NCBI GenBank assembly: GCA_028829895.1
Contig: CM054179.1
Location: forward strand, 109,595,375-109,659,374
Direction: 5' to 3'
DNA from: Sinotaia quadrata
Taxonomy: Eukaryota > Mollusca > Gastropoda > Architaenioglossa > Viviparidae
Length of the DNA stretch: 64,000 nucleotides
Shown piece by piece: positions 1 through 13,648 of the stretch; positions within the stretch are counted from its first letter, which is position 1, and each line of letters opens with the position of its first letter. The notes under the pieces were generated by a model. That model searched no databases, had not been told where the DNA came from, and saw only the letters and a list, made by a program, of their open reading frames with translations. The translations under genes were made by a program, and so were the position numbers.

Positions 1-2937
1 AATTAGTTTCGATATTTCACTCATAGATGTTAAAATCACTTCCACATATTCAGTCGCTTACAGAAATGTTATGGCATAGGCAGGCTTGCCCATTATGCTT
101 TTCGCTTTGTGTCTTTTAAACACTAAATATTAATAATGTAATGCGAAACGTCATTTAATGTATTTAATGTGTATGAGATTACCCAATGAAATATATATAT
201 AACTATTTTCAGTCGCATTAACTGTGCATATATATGCGAGCAAGATGTCTGGACATTATTTTTAAAATATATACGTCTAAATATATTATTCAGTTACAAT
301 GAAATGAATGTTTAATACATTACTGTAGTCCTGCTAAACAGGTTGCCCGAATGTAAAATAAAAACAATTGAAATACACACAGACACATATTGTGTGCGCC
401 CCAAGGACTGAGGTCGGACCTGACCCGGAATGCTAAACATTTGGATAAATCTTGCAATTTTCAGCTTCATGGCTATGACCCTGCAGTCGCTAATAATTTT
501 AAAAATACAATTTATGTTATTAGTTGATGATGGATAGTGACCCTATGTCCGTTTCTATGGGTACAGTGTGTCAAATCTAAGATAATAATAATTATATGGT
601 GCGTAATGCATGATTTACAACCTTTGCGATGGATCTCAAGGCCGGTGTACACAGAGGGAATAAGCTTCCTTCTGGCTGCAGATAGGATAGTCTCGAAGAG
701 AAGTGATTTATTTTTTTTTACGTAGATCTACATTATCACATTTGTCATGCGATGTGTGCAACACACATTGACCTGTGGGTCAAGATATTTTTCCACATCT
801 ACTCATTCATCATACATGCTACTCTTAATCCCATGCTCCACCTCCACCTGGGTTTAAGACTTCTGCCTTTCCCATTGATATTTCAGGGTTCTGCTCACTA
901 CTGAAGATCAGGGTCAGATTTACATGTTTAGATAAAATTTATTTTAATTATTTCCATTTGCCCTACACTGGACTTCAACTAAAAACTTACAGTCTGCTTT
1001 CCTTGTAAGTTAAATCACTAGACTTCATGTGTATATGCCTTTTAACTTACAGAACAATACCTCTTGTGTTGTTTGAATTTGCATGTTTTAATATTTATGT
1101 AATGCGACTGGGCTAAAATTAATGCCCTTGTCTCGGAAGAGACTGACTGTGTCTTATTTACAGCAGTGTGTAAGCCGGAAACTGGTGGATAGGAAAGACT
1201 TTGGACCAGAGTCAGTTAGTGGTTTAACATGGTAAGCTACAGTGCATAAATTGAGAATAGCTCAACTATAAATAAAAATTTATTAAGAAAACACTTACGT
1301 TGTTTATATGCTTATTTTGTCTACTCTAATCAATATTTTTTCTTAATGCACATTTGTTATTTATTCAGCCAGTGATCTTTTCGGCTGTGTTACTAATTAA
1401 ATTCAAAATGTGTATCATATTATTTACCTTAATTTGTCTTCATTAGTTTTACATATTCAAGTGCGATTAAGTGTGACATTCTGCAAACCCTGTATCTCTT
1501 TTATTTTCTAAATTTGTGGTTTCGACAAATCTTGTCATTTTTCTGTCGTAAGACATAATATGTCTAAGTATGTAATGTTATTTGTCTCTTGTAAGTCTGT
1601 AACATTATTTTTCTTTATTAGCCTATTAAAATATGTGTATGTCATAAGTCTGCAGTGTAACCAATCAAGGTAAATTGTAATAATATTAGTTAGAACAATA
1701 TTTATATTTTAATCTATGATTCTCTTCCAGGTCAAATCTGTGAGATGACTACTATCTGTTTCTTGATAAATTTCATTCTTGAGAAGAACTGCTCAGGGCA
1801 TCTGCTTTGATTACATGTTCACAGTCAATTATTTTTTGCAACATATTTAATACTCTTTGTGTCTGTTTGCAGTGTTCTTCTTCATCTTTGTTCATTATTG
1901 TTTTCCTCAGTTTGTTTCTGCTCTCTGGATTTGTCCATATGTGGCATTCTACATCCAGTCTCCAGGTCTATAGTTCCATTTTTGTTGGGACTGTGAGAGA
2001 GTCTTCATGATGTAGTTATTCATGCATGTGGCATGAAAGCAGACGACGTGTGGATTACATGGAACCACGTGACGTACCACACTGGATGATTGGTGTAAAA
2101 GATAATTTTAACCCTGAATACTAGTGTCAGGGTGTGTGTTTTCTATTTATACTATTACTTCAAGAGAACACTTGCTTCCTGAAAATTAATTCTGTAGATG
2201 AATGATAAACTTTGGGGGAGAATATGCAGATAGAAACATTGACATTTTAGGGCGTGCTAGATCCATCTGAGATAGCTAGATTAATGATTTAAACTGTAAG
2301 TTAAATGTATTTTTGATTTATTTGTTATTTATTTTCCTTTAATAAATCTTTTTATTAATTTCCACACATCTTCGTGTCATTGTTATCATCTTCACTTTAT
2401 GTAAAATTTATCTTGTACATATTGCCTTTGTATTGTTCTATATTTAGTGGTAGATACTCGCTTGGGCTCATGAAGTCACCTGGAGGTTGGCACTCAAATG
2501 TCATGTTGTCCTAGACTTTAATTAATTTATGGACGACTGACAATTGGTGAGTATGAAAGAATACTTTGGAAACAATATCTTATTCTGACATAATCATTTT
2601 TCAGAACTTAGAGTAATAAATATATAACATAGGTATTAGCCTTGCATAACATATTGAAAATTATGTATTTTAAACATTGAATTAAATTTTTTTGTACTAA
2701 CAAATATTGAAGGCTTCAAGTTTAGACTCAAAGGTTTGAAGTCTAAACATTATGAAAAGGTTTTGTTTCCGAGACAAACCTAATGTGCGATATCCTGCCA
2801 TGGAGGAAACTCTAGAGATGGGTGAAGCAGACAATGCATTGTAAGTATGTTGTAGCCAGAAGTTGTATTTGCAAGTTAAGTCTACCAAGATGAATGCTGG
2901 AAAAGTATGATCCTACATTAATAGACTCTAGACGAGA

Positions 2938-2939
<2 letters not shown>
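1..2939. other. Non-coding stretch with one half of a dispersed repeat pair
   Basis: No exon with splice signals or domain motifs is visible. Positions 665-1135 match 4350-4815 in the same orientation with many substitutions and small indels (shared blocks around 'gaagagaagtgattta' and 'acacattgac'). The short open frames here are unremarkable. Confidence 0.5.
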
Positions 2940-3027
<88 letters not shown>

Positions 3028-3050
3028 AAGAGAGAGAGAGAAAGAGAGAT
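2940..3050. repeat. (AG)n microsatellite
   Basis: About 110 bp of AG dinucleotides with a few AAAG interruptions at the right end. It produces a spurious Ser/Leu open frame on the minus strand. Confidence 0.95.
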
Positions 3051-6000
3051 GTTATTTTAATCATATAAACATTTATGAAATCAGAACACTGTAGAAGAGA
3101 GAAATGGGAACTCTCACCCAATGAACTATCACTTTTTACTATTCCTGCAGAAATATACTTTTAAGTCTAAAGAAAATAACACTTATATGGAAGTACTGAA
3201 GACTTACTCAATTAAGGTCAGTATTGATCAGACACGTGCAAGAAATTGACTTAACATTTTGAGTATACATATGCATTTTATTCAGAAATAAATGTGACAT
3301 TGTTATACGTTATTATTATATGATATTAAGAAAAAGTGTTAAAATTGTGAAATTGAGCATTTAGCATGAACTGGGGCAATCGTAAACAATTATGACTTCT
3401 TAAAAGAATTTACAATAAATAAGTATAAACACGTCACTTGCTTATTTCAGTTATATACAACAGTAAACATATAGGAACACAAACTTCCATTAAGGACGTG
3501 TAAAATGATTATGCAAGATCAATGGCTTTATTCTAAAGAATATATAAAAATTCATGTAAGTATGACATCAAGTTAAAAGAAAGAAACCCCAGGAAATGTC
3601 AATAACCCAAAGAGAGTAAATTCTATGCAGAAAACATATTTTTATTTTGTTACAAATCCCTTTTAAAAACATTACAAAACAGATACAGAGTTTCTCATAC
3701 ATTACAAGATGAATTTTACACACAAAAAAACGAAGATGATAAGGAATGACATTAATCTGAGTGAAAAATTAATACAACTGTTGAACATTATAAAATGAAA
3801 ATAGATAACAAGCAAATGAAACTTCACATCACTGACAATTATTGATCATTAATATGGCTACCTGGGAGAGTTCTAGCCTTCCATAAAGTCTGCTTTTCTA
3901 TCTGCTAATTTTCCCCCAAAAGTATATCTAGTATATCCTGCAGTTTTTAGTCTCTTTAAATACTTAGTATAAATAGAATACACGCTCAGTGACACTAAAG
4001 TTCAGTGTATCACTTATCTGATTACACCACGTGCTGACATTCCTTTCACACTGTGCAGATGATGATTGATGTCACCATTTTTCTCAAGCGTGCCTCAAAG
4101 AGCTTAGACGTGGGCTGGATCTGTGATGTCCCAAGACCACGTGGTGAATGAAGTGGAATGAAGACCACAACACAATCGACAACAACAAAAAAGGATGAAA
4201 GACAATCTTTTAGTTTCTACTAAAACAAAGAGTGAAAGAAATAATGTATTAATGATTCATGAATTCCGTTAGAGAGAATCATGTATTCTTCTCTTTTAGA
4301 GTTTTTTGACTCGTATACACACACTAACGTTTACGATCTTTGACCCCCTTCCTTCTGGCTATAGTACGGGTAACTCTGAAGAGAAGTGATTTACATTTGT
4401 TTTTTATCTACCTTATCACCTTTGTCACATAATGTTTACAGCACACATTGACCCATTGTTCAATGTGTATTTCCACACCTACTCAATCATGTCAAAATAC
4501 GCTATAGCTAATCCTGCCAGTGGCTAAGACTGATTAGTTTCACTTCTGACTTTCATTCATGTTTCTGGGTTTTCCTCTGTACTGGAGGTCAGGGTCAAAT
4601 CTACAAGTTTAGATAGTTTATTTTAATTATTTTCATATTCCTTAAACTGGACTTAGAAAAAGCATCCAGCCTGTCTTTCCTTGTAACATAGATGCTTAAA
4701 CTTATAACGTGTATGCACCCATTAACTTTTATAACAGAACATCTTGTATTCTTAGAAATTTTATATTTTAATATTTATATAATTTGACCATGCTAACATT
4801 AATATCACTGACTCTGGAGTAATGAACAAAATACAATGAAATTATTTTAAATAGCAAAATATGCTTTGGATGTACAATTAATTTTTTTCAAAATAATAAA
4901 AATGGATGTACTGACAAATGAGAAACAGAAATGCAATGACATTTAGAATGGCATGGCTAATAGGTGTATTAACAACAGAGAATCATTCATATGATGAATT
5001 TTAAAATAGCATAAGTAGAGATATATTTCCAAAAGTGAAACAAACATACAACGCAATTAAAACGTTATACCAAATAAATGTGTTTACATAAGAGAAACCT
5101 AAATAAAAATGAAATGACAGCAAATGTACACAAAAACAAATTACTCAACAGTTACTGCAAATACTGATATACAAATATATGTCTTGATATCACTATCATT
5201 ACCTGGATTGATTGAATATATTTACCTGATGATGAAAAGCAATTTCTATGTCCTTACTGGATTATCATGGTAAAAATAGTGAATTGGTGTGATATAAATT
5301 TAGAAGATATTCATCTGAACTAAACCAACGTGGGTTTCATAATCCAGGAACTCTGATAATCAGACTTTAACTTGGAAACTTTAGACAATAAAGCGCATAT
5401 TAACATGACATATTTTATTTGTACCTTTGAAAAGAAAACAGTAATTTCTTTTATCAGTGAAAATAAAGTGTCATATTGTTTAAAATTAAAGACCGGATAC
5501 CATATCTACAAATGATAGCTCATGAAAATCTGAAGAAATGAAAATTTGATTTGGATGTGAATATGACACAAATACATAATCATTAATTTATTCTATGTTG
5601 TTATGAGTCACTCACTGGGGTGGAATGGTAAGGGTATGACAAAAGATTTATTAACTTTGTAACTTGCAAAACACCAGGTTTATTGTACCGAATGCACGTG
5701 CACCCAGTCAATGACTATAAAGGAAGAAAGGTATGTAGGAAGATTACATGTAATGCTAATTAATGGCTATAGGCCCAGTTAGATACGGATACACAATACA
5801 ACAACAATTTAATATATTATCTCCAATCCACGTCTTGAAGAAAGATAACTATTGTTAATGTAGAGAAATACAGACAGCACAAACACTAATGGGGCCACTA
5901 CTGTTAAAAGACATTAATTGTATGTCACTGTAAAAGTGAGGGCAGTGAATATAGTCATGCGCATGGTGTATTAAGCTTAGATGGGTCTTTACATCCAGAG

Positions 6001-6910
6001 TTGTCTCTACCAGTGGACGCCGCAAGGAAGATGTCAAGCGCACAGCACCTCGATATTCTTGTGGTGTTGGTTCTATGCTGCTTCGTTTATTCTACAACAA
6101 CAAAAAATTGTCTACATTAGTCAATGGTGTGCAGTGTCAAATATAACACTTATAAATGATTCATTCAACACATCGTCAAAGCACATATCTCTACACCTAA
6201 AGTAGTTGTAGTGCAAGAGAACCGACAAGAGAGGAAATAACCAATCAGACCGTACCACAAAGTCACGTATCAATTAATGTTAAGTACTAATTATTATGCA
6301 CATAATTATTTCATATAATCATTATTGCTAAAATATATTATTGTTCACGAAGTAGTAGGACAGTAACTCCATCAGCTGCGGTGATGTTGTTACTATTTAC
6401 TATTAATATAGAGTTGTAGTTGTTTCCCATTATGTGGTAGCATGATTCCAGTTGTAGGACACCTCATATGTCGACCACTTAAACGTTTACTTTGGAGAGA
6501 CATGCGAGGCACGTGACCTGCCTGCAGTACTAAACTCCCACCATACAGCTAGGACTAGAAATGTTCTACGGCTTCAGCAATGGCATTGCAGTCAGAAAAA
6601 AGGTCGTTAGTTACATTCTAAACTGCTCAGCTTTTGACTGCCACACGTGATTGGGATGTGTAAGTTGTGGTTCCCTTTGCCACCCTGTATCAAGACTGCT
6701 AACACTCTAATCAATGATTCAGCAATGAGAAAGACCCAAGGTGTATGAAAGAATCAGATGTAGAGCATTTTAAAAATACTTTAAATTCTTCCTCACATTC
6801 TCGAGACTTTAAGAGCGCTACTGTGGATTAATTTGATAAAAGGGGAACAATCACGTTGAATCTTTGAGTGAAAGTATGATAAGTACAAGAAGGCCAAAAA
6901 TTAATTTCAC
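3051..6910. other. Non-coding stretch, second half of the repeat pair at 4350-4815
   Basis: Apart from the dispersed repeat at 4350-4815 (see 665-1135) I see no supported gene. Short frames at 5855-6205 are on opposite strands and lack motifs. This could hold 3' UTR exons of the minus-strand receptor gene, because a donor follows its stop at 9.68 kb, but none can be picked by eye. Confidence 0.4.
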
Positions 6911-6911
6911 A

Positions 6912-6913
<2 letters not shown>

Positions 6914-6951
<38 letters not shown>
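6914..6951. repeat. (GT)n microsatellite
   Basis: Uninterrupted GT dinucleotides followed by a short GC-rich run. Confidence 0.9.
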
Positions 6952-6954
<3 letters not shown>

Positions 6955-7652
6955 AGCGCGCGCGAGGAAGTAGGGTACGCACCTTTTCATCCATTTTCTT
7001 TCCTTCAGGAAAAAGGGTGCCTTAGCCAACTTATAGACTAAGGCACGTAAGCAGATATTATGGTTGAAATTTTGAAGGGTGAAATATTATATGCTTACGA
7101 TCCTAGATATATCATAGCTCGAATAATTTGTGGACTGCAGTTTTGAACTTTTGCTTCTATATTCAATGTACTCAGGTTTACAAGAGTTGAAAGGGAAAGT
7201 TAATGTCAGCTATACAATCGCTGAATAAATGTGAGGGTTCATATCTATCAGTGTAAAATTAATGACCTATCAAAAGATTATCACGACTGCTCTTTTTTGA
7301 CTATTCATTATCGTCCATACATAAATCACTCTACGTAGAAGTCTTTTATATGCATTATAGATCTATAGATGTTATCCTTTCTCTGGTAGAATTCATAACC
7401 TGACTCTCATATCCCAAAATGGCAAATAGGTGAAGTGGGTGGAGTACAAAGATATTAACCAGCAATTTACTGGTATGTACGAACTATGAAAGCTATTGTC
7501 CAAATACGCGGATTTGGTTTGTGCAAACTATTATGCTAGTCCACTGCTACTGACATAAGTATAGTTAAGTTTAAGTATGCGAGAAAAAGCATGGAGTCAA
7601 AAACCATTTTTTTATTTCACAGATCGTGCAAGAGGAATAACTATGTATGTGC

Positions 7653-7654
<2 letters not shown>

Positions 7655-7711
<57 letters not shown>
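7655..7711. repeat. (CA)n microsatellite
   Basis: Uninterrupted CA run of about 57 bp followed by a short (AT)n. Confidence 0.95.
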
Positions 7712-7713
<2 letters not shown>

Positions 7714-9679
7714 ATATATATATATACATACATACGTACTTTTAAGGATAATTTAATATATTGAGTGAATGCAGTTATATTCACAAATGCGTATGCATGT
7801 ATGTATACTTGTTGATGAGCCATATAGAAAATTTTATCCATTGCGCATTAGAATTTTGCCTGGGTAGTGAAATACATGCAATTATAATCATGTGCACAAG
7901 TGAGAGAAGATCCCAAGACGCGAACCTTCTGGGGTTCTCATAGAAAGTATATAAAAAGAGAATTGAAGGGTAGAGAGAGAGAGAGTCAAAAACACCAGCC
8001 AGCGCAAACTACAGAAAGACTTTGAGATTCACGCACGCTGCATGGCATTTAACACCAGCGACAAAGTTGAATTCTCTCCACCAAATCAGACTTTGAAACA
8101 TCAGACTTTGTCCATAATTAAAGTTGGAATATCAAGAATGCAGTGTTTTTCAGAAGAGATATGAAGAAGATTCGATATTTTGATGCGAACGGGATTTTTT
8201 GCATGAGGACAGTAGCTTCATAAGAGCAATAATTTGTGGTGAAACTTATATAAAGGAAATTACATCATGTTTACTAAGGAAAGTTGAGAATATCTCTTTC
8301 CACCCGTTTTGTTTCATCTGTCGACCGCCAAGTATCACGAGCATCAAGGCAACTTGTTCAACGCTTATGGAGAGATTATGTATGCAACATCATTTGCATA
8401 CAGTTAATGACAGACAAGTCATTCAGTCTCTATGCGAGAGCTTTGTCCTGAAGGTTCTAATTGCTACTCAAGGCATCTCTCTAAATACATCATTGCTCAA
8501 GAGGGTTTACCCCATTTCTAATGAAGGTCATGGCCAGCTCACATAATATTATGTTTTCTCTGATTTTGTACATTCAAGTTTGGGCCATATCTCACTGAAC
8601 TATTTCATAGCCAGGGAAAATTATCAAGTGTTTGACAGTCGTGTGATGTCAAAGACATCATTAACAGATTTGAAGTGAAAATGTGGAGAATGGTAATTTT
8701 TTAACATTCACTAAATGGTGGTTTACAAAGAAATTTTTGCCAAATAAATAAATGAGAAAGCTAATATGAATGAAATTTTATTAAAACCAACAAATTAAAA
8801 ATTAAATTACTTGCGTCTATTGATCCCATTTAATGATATGTTCCCCTCTTAACATTATAATATTTCTGTTTACAACTCATTCAAGAATATTTTGCAATAA
8901 TTATTAAATCACACACGTAAAAAACAAATACAAACCACAAATAGCATTTCCTTTCCCAAGAAGCAACATAAAATTACAAACTGGTTAAACACATTCTGTG
9001 CAACACTGTCTAGTCTCAGTGTAGGCTAATGTCCAAGTAATCGGTGATGCTTCTTTTTGCTGTCCATTCTGATTTTTTTAGATCTCAGTGACATTCTTTT
9101 AAGACGAAACTTATTGATCTCTGAAAGTTATATCTTAATATTGCACATACCTTTAGGAGCTAAATATATAACATTGGGTCTGCAATTCTTTGGTCTTATT
9201 CAAAGAAAGTGCTTAAATTAATCAAGATTTAAAATCTTCTCAAATAGCTGCTATCAGCTGCTAGGTACAACATATATGAGAGTAAGTGTTTTATTTAGTA
9301 AAACAAACAAACAAACAACATCACATATATCACATTAACATGCAATGCTAAATATTTATGCATCACTAACTCGACATTTTGCTGATAACTGTTAAAATGA
9401 CGTTTCTCTTTTAGAGAATGAATTTTGACAGCACCTGTTTGTCATATGCTAAAAAGTAAACCATTCTCTCATTAAAGAATGTTTGTCTTTAGGAGAGCAA
9501 TTGGCTTGACCTGATTAGACAATAGAATCATGATCGTCGGAAGGTCATTTATCATCTATAACACATCAGAAGAAATTGATACGACCGTGCAAATAGGTCA
9601 TTATGTCACGTAGAGCTTAAATAGCAGTAGTGGTATGGTGTTATTTAACAAAAGTCGTTGTAGTAGTAGGTGTGCTTAC
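7712..9679. other. Non-coding stretch
   Basis: No recognisable gene. A 115-codon plus-strand frame at 8199-8546 has no recognisable domain, no neighbouring splice partners and no promoter features that I can see. Confidence 0.4.
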
Positions 9680-9739
9680 CTTACATATTAACATAAACTG
9701 GTTCCATTTTGATGTCCTCAGTCATGCCCTCAATTTCTA
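9680..9739 (-). CDS. Receptor gene: candidate terminal coding exon ending YVNM-stop
   Basis: The minus strand reads acceptor TTGGTGTGCAG, then 60 nt, then donor GTAAGC. Entered in phase 1 with G from the previous exon, it encodes V-EIEGMTEDIKMEPVYVNM followed by TAA at 9681-9683, one base before the donor. The ending YVNM is both a YxxM motif (PI3K p85 SH2 type) and a YxN motif (Grb2 SH2 type). Joined after the tail exon at 16.0 kb it would close the cytoplasmic region. The donor beyond the stop predicts a further untranslated exon at lower coordinates. It is an alternative to the terminal exon at 12.6 kb. The splice-site reading is firm; joining it to this gene is inference from phase and content. 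Confidence 0.65.
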
Positions 9740-10069
9740 CTGCACACCAAAAGTTAAAAAATAAACTTAATCAAACAACCTAAGCACGCAATTCTATTCT
9801 TCTTAATATTTGTTTGTGTCAGCGCACATTACTGTGTATTTATCTGTGCACTTGTATATCAATATGTGTATTTATAATACTTATAAAATAATGTGGCTAA
9901 TTCATTCCTTTTTAAGAGAATGTTGAATAAAGATTCATAATATAGATTCATAATATTAATATTGCATTATCAGAATCATTTTTCTCAGCATATGATTTGT
10001 AGTCTTCGTCAAACGTAAATTGTGTCTTTTCATCTGCTACATACGAATTTATATTTAACGACCCTGTTA

Positions 10070-10160
10070 TTAATTAGAGTTATTAATTTAATATTTGCAC
10101 CTGTACTGATAACAGACTGGTTGCCTAAATAACCCTTTAGTCTGTACAATTTAATTGCCC
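10070..10160. repeat. Diverged fragment similar to the foldback element at 17.3-17.8 kb
   Basis: A block reading 'ataacagactggttgcc' followed by a run like 'taaccctttagtct' matches the arms of the 17.3-17.8 kb foldback with gaps. Confidence 0.4.
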
Positions 10161-10329
10161 TCAAGTTCTGGTATTCATTGTAATGACAGGTAAATTCGTG
10201 TAGATTGGAATAGTTATCTCAATTTAACTGATTACAACATTCATTCATGTTCACGTACGGTTCCGCCCTGCGCCACGGGCGCCACTTGGTTAATGAAGAT
10301 AATTATTATTATTTAATATTTCATAAATA

Positions 10330-11400
10330 ATTTCAAGTGAATAGAATATTAATTTTTTTTTTATTAATGATCCTTCAACATACACCACTCGTCTCTCACT
10401 TGGCGGATATTTTGACGTTGTAAACGTTTGCACAATTCCACAACATAAAACAACGTTACAGATATATATGTTTTCTGAAGGTGCAAAATTGCTTACTAAA
10501 GGAGAAGAGAAATCTTACTTTAATCTATATTTAGCGAGCCCCCTCATCCACCCAATTTCTTCTCCAACATATTACAGTTTCCCCAGTCTTTTCATTTGCT
10601 TTTTCAATCAAGTCACAGTGTCAAAAATTTACAATGTCGAAATGTCCATGCTTAGCACGTTTTCCCGCCCCTTGCACAAGAAAACACTGACGCATTGTTA
10701 CTCAACCGACTGGGCTCTCTCTTGCTGTCAGTTTCTTGAGCAGAACACAATCACAATAACAATGATTGTGTTATCTTTACTGGACTGATGTACTTAGCAT
10801 CCTTGCTTTGGTACATCAAAAGTAGGAGTGTAGTATACTCCCTTATGCTTACACACTCTGCAACACACTTTTGAAGTTTCTCGCGCTTTCCCGGTCACTC
10901 AAGTCATGGCTAGTGAACAAGCAAAGGGTAGCTAGGAACTTGAAAGTTGAACTTAAGGCTCCACTTGAGACTCACAGCTCTGAGCTGAACATTTGTAGTA
11001 AATAAATCAACTTACATAGTACATCTTTACATAACACAAGTATAGCATATCAATAAAAAAAATGACTGAAATGTTTCCTAGTCCACTCTCTCTAAATCAG
11101 TCAGTTTAAGCGCACCTCTACTGAAGTAAACTCCTTAAACTCAGCCCATTGGCTATTCTCATTCTCCTAAATGATAATCATCGGATAATAAAAAAAAGTG
11201 CTCACTCAGTTTCCACTAGATCAGCAAATCTAGAATATTCTTGCCTCAGGCTGTTTATTTCAGACTCATACACTTTCAAATTAACAAGATAATTAGTGCT
11301 CAAGGTCTGGTCACTCTGACAATTTAGCAACTTAAATAACAATTAAAATTAAAAATAGGGAGGAGTAAATTTACTTTGTCACATACCCCACCAAACCATC
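10330..11400 (+). repeat. Dispersed repeat 'RepL', copy with internal deletion
   Basis: Starts with the block around 'actcgtctctcacttggcgg', continues through 'aaaggagaaga', and ends near 11400. Its distal half (10780-11400) matches the reverse complement of 40800-41640. The same order of blocks is seen in longer copies at 36.2-37.75 and (inverted) 40.66-42.31 kb. A 106-codon frame inside (10468-10788) is not conserved between copies, so I do not call it a gene. Confidence 0.7.
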
Positions 11401-12589
11401 AGTCACATTAAGTCGATTGTTAACAAATAACAAAAATAAAATGTAATAATTTACAATAAATAATACAACAATCAGATCTCAAAATAATTTAATAATTTCT
11501 GGAGACCGCCTATTCTATCAAAGTTAATATCAGATCATAAACAATGGATTTAAGTCACTTGGCAGAGATTTGCACTTAGCTGTATATCCCTTGACAGAGT
11601 CACATACACAAACAGTCTACAATCGACACCTGGTGGTTATCGTAGATCACGTCTCAAATTTGTCTCAAAATGTATCCAGAATAACAGACTCCAATACAAT
11701 GCAATGTGTAGGAAAGGAGATAACAGGAGAGTAACACAGAAAAGAAAAGCCCGCTGAAAATAAAATACAATTCTATCAGCATGCGGTAAATAATCTACCA
11801 GTCACATCCATTTGTATGGCAACAGTCTCTTACAGTTTGACCTCGATTGTTAATTTACAATCAACAATTCATTCAGTGGGATAAAACATCCCAGTCCATG
11901 CTCATGCAGGTTTAAATAATTATTAATGGTTTTCACATTAGCGGAGATGGAATAAGCATCCCTCTACATCCATTGTGCGTTACAATAAATCAAATGGCTA
12001 TAATAAACACAGTGCACATGTTTAGTTTAACATTAAACATCTTTTATTGCCACTGAATGTCTTGAAAGAATGGGATTAATTTCATACAAAATATCAACAA
12101 AAGAATACATAACTATCTCTACACATTTTTAATTCATCACACATAAAATAGTTTCAGAATTTGATATGTTTTATCTTTTCTGATGCAACTGGAGGCTAAA
12201 GTCTTTGAACATGAAATATGTTCTATCCTTGGTGTATAGGTGTTGTTTGTATGTGGATCACTTATTAGCATGTATTCAGTCTTATTTATAGAGTTACACC
12301 CACGATTTATATGTATTTAACCTACGTCATCGGCAGAAAGCATATCTCCATATATCTCCATATAAAGACATCGAGCGTCCATCAACAAGTTACTTTCCTC
12401 TATTCCTCCATTCATCCTTCATCTTTCAACTGTCCACACCTGAAACTCGAGTGTCCTATATCCTTAGTACATGAAAAGCATGTGTTGCACCACTGTTTGC
12501 AAGGCAATGCTAACGGTACGATATTCATTATGGAAGAAATGAGACACATTAATTAATGAAAATCGTTAATTAAAACAGGCACAATTTGC
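11401..12589. other. Non-coding; probable 3' UTR of the 12.6-kb terminal exon
   Basis: The minus strand from the stop at 12590 runs without a domain signal to a canonical AATAAA at 12043-12048. That would make a 3' UTR of about 545 nt. No cleavage-site evidence beyond the hexamer is available. Confidence 0.35.
12043..12048 (-). promoter_or_regulatory. Candidate polyadenylation signal AATAAA
   Basis: Minus-strand AATAAA about 540 nt downstream of the stop codon of the 12.6-kb exon. It is the only canonical hexamer I singled out there. Confidence 0.35.
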
Positions 12590-12708
12590 CTAAACTGTTC
12601 TAACATCATCATTACTGCTACATTTAATCAGTATCTCTTTGTAGTCAGTGTTGGAGATGTTCTCGCTCTCCATTTCATCCATTCCAGCATTCAGTGGACT
12701 TGAGGCTT
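12590..12708 (-). CDS. Receptor gene: alternative terminal exon with TDYKEI motif
   Basis: The minus strand shows acceptor TTTGTATGTAG, then 119 nt entered in phase 1 and ending in TAG at 12590-12592. With G from the previous exon it encodes E-ASSPLNAGMDEMESENISN, then TDYKEILIK, then CSSNDDVRTV. TDYKEI fits the TxYxx(V/I) switch-motif pattern (ITSM) of immune-receptor tails. It splices in frame after the 16.0-kb exon and gives a different tail end from the 9.7-kb exon, so the two look like alternative last exons. Upstream in-frame codons include a hydrophobic run, which is probably intron read-through. The membership inference rests on phase, acidic/tyrosine content and order. Confidence 0.6.
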
Positions 12709-13059
12709 CTACATACAAACATATCCAGTACACAATGCTTAAACACATCAAAATAAATAGCATTGTTTGAGAACTGGATATTCTTGAAATAGCATGCTTA
12801 GATTGTACTATAGTATAGTTAAGATTAGCAGAATCAGGCAAGTCAATCAAACTATGTCATAATCATAGGCCATGGTAGCTTAATGACTGGATGTTCATTG
12901 AGGCAAGAGTGTATGTAAATCATAACTTAATGTGTTATTAACGTGAATAAAGGTGAGACAAAAGATCATTATGACTTTCTGTTTTTTTGTTATGAAAAGT
13001 TTTTTTTTCTTTCTTGGAATCTGTGACGGTCACGATAAATTAATCATCCATAACTAATT

Positions 13060-13400
13060 AAGGTGATGAGAATCTTAATTTATGTTATTAATAATTCTCC
13101 AGCAGACTGCACTTGTCTCTCTCACTTGGCGGATAAGCTGATGCTGTAAACGTTTTCTCTCTTCAACAACATTTAAAACAAGCCTATAACATCACACAAT
13201 ATTTCCGGTGGAAAACGTCTTACTAAAGGAGAAGATAAATCCTTCTTTAATCTATATTTAGCGAGCCCCCATCCAACCACTTTCTTTTCCAACATAAGGT
13301 TATCAATATGTGTAGAAATGTCAATAAATTTAACAATACATTTATTAAATCAACAACCAAATTACATATAACAAATACAATTATAAAGATTACTTGACCT
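13060..13400 (+). repeat. Dispersed repeat 'RepL', 5' portion
   Basis: Begins 'ggtgatgagaatcttaattt', continues with the 'tctctcacttggcgg' and 'aaaggagaagataaatcc' blocks and ends with 'attaaatcaacaacc'. It is collinear with 36220-36500 and inverted relative to 24170-24440, 42000-42310 and 45200-45510. Confidence 0.75.
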
Positions 13401-13419
13401 CAATATTTCCAATAAAACG

Positions 13420-13640
13420 TTCGAATAATTTTTATATTGCACAGTGTGGCGGGAAAATGCAAATTAATGCACTCAAATAATTCATTTAATTTAATATTTA
13501 ATTAATTATCTCTTCTTGTAAATTGGCATGCTCAATTTCATCATGCAAGTCTCAGTGTGCTGAGTTTTGTAACAAACAACGCTGACCTATATCCTGAAGA
13601 CGGGAAGGGATTGTTAGGGGTCAGCAATTCTGGCATAACA
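13420..13640. repeat. Dispersed repeat, pair of 63230-63450
   Basis: Matches the block near the right end of the window in the same orientation (shared 'gtaaacaacgttgacccata'-like segment, then 'taacatgg'-like end) with clear divergence. Confidence 0.6.
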
Positions 13641-13648
13641 CGGATAAA

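Noticed and set aside
8199..8546. 115-codon plus-strand frame as a gene
   Set aside because: No recognisable domain, no splice partners, and length not exceptional for 64 kb of sequence.
10468..10788. 106-codon plus-strand frame as a gene
   Set aside because: Lies inside the dispersed repeat and is not open in the other copies.
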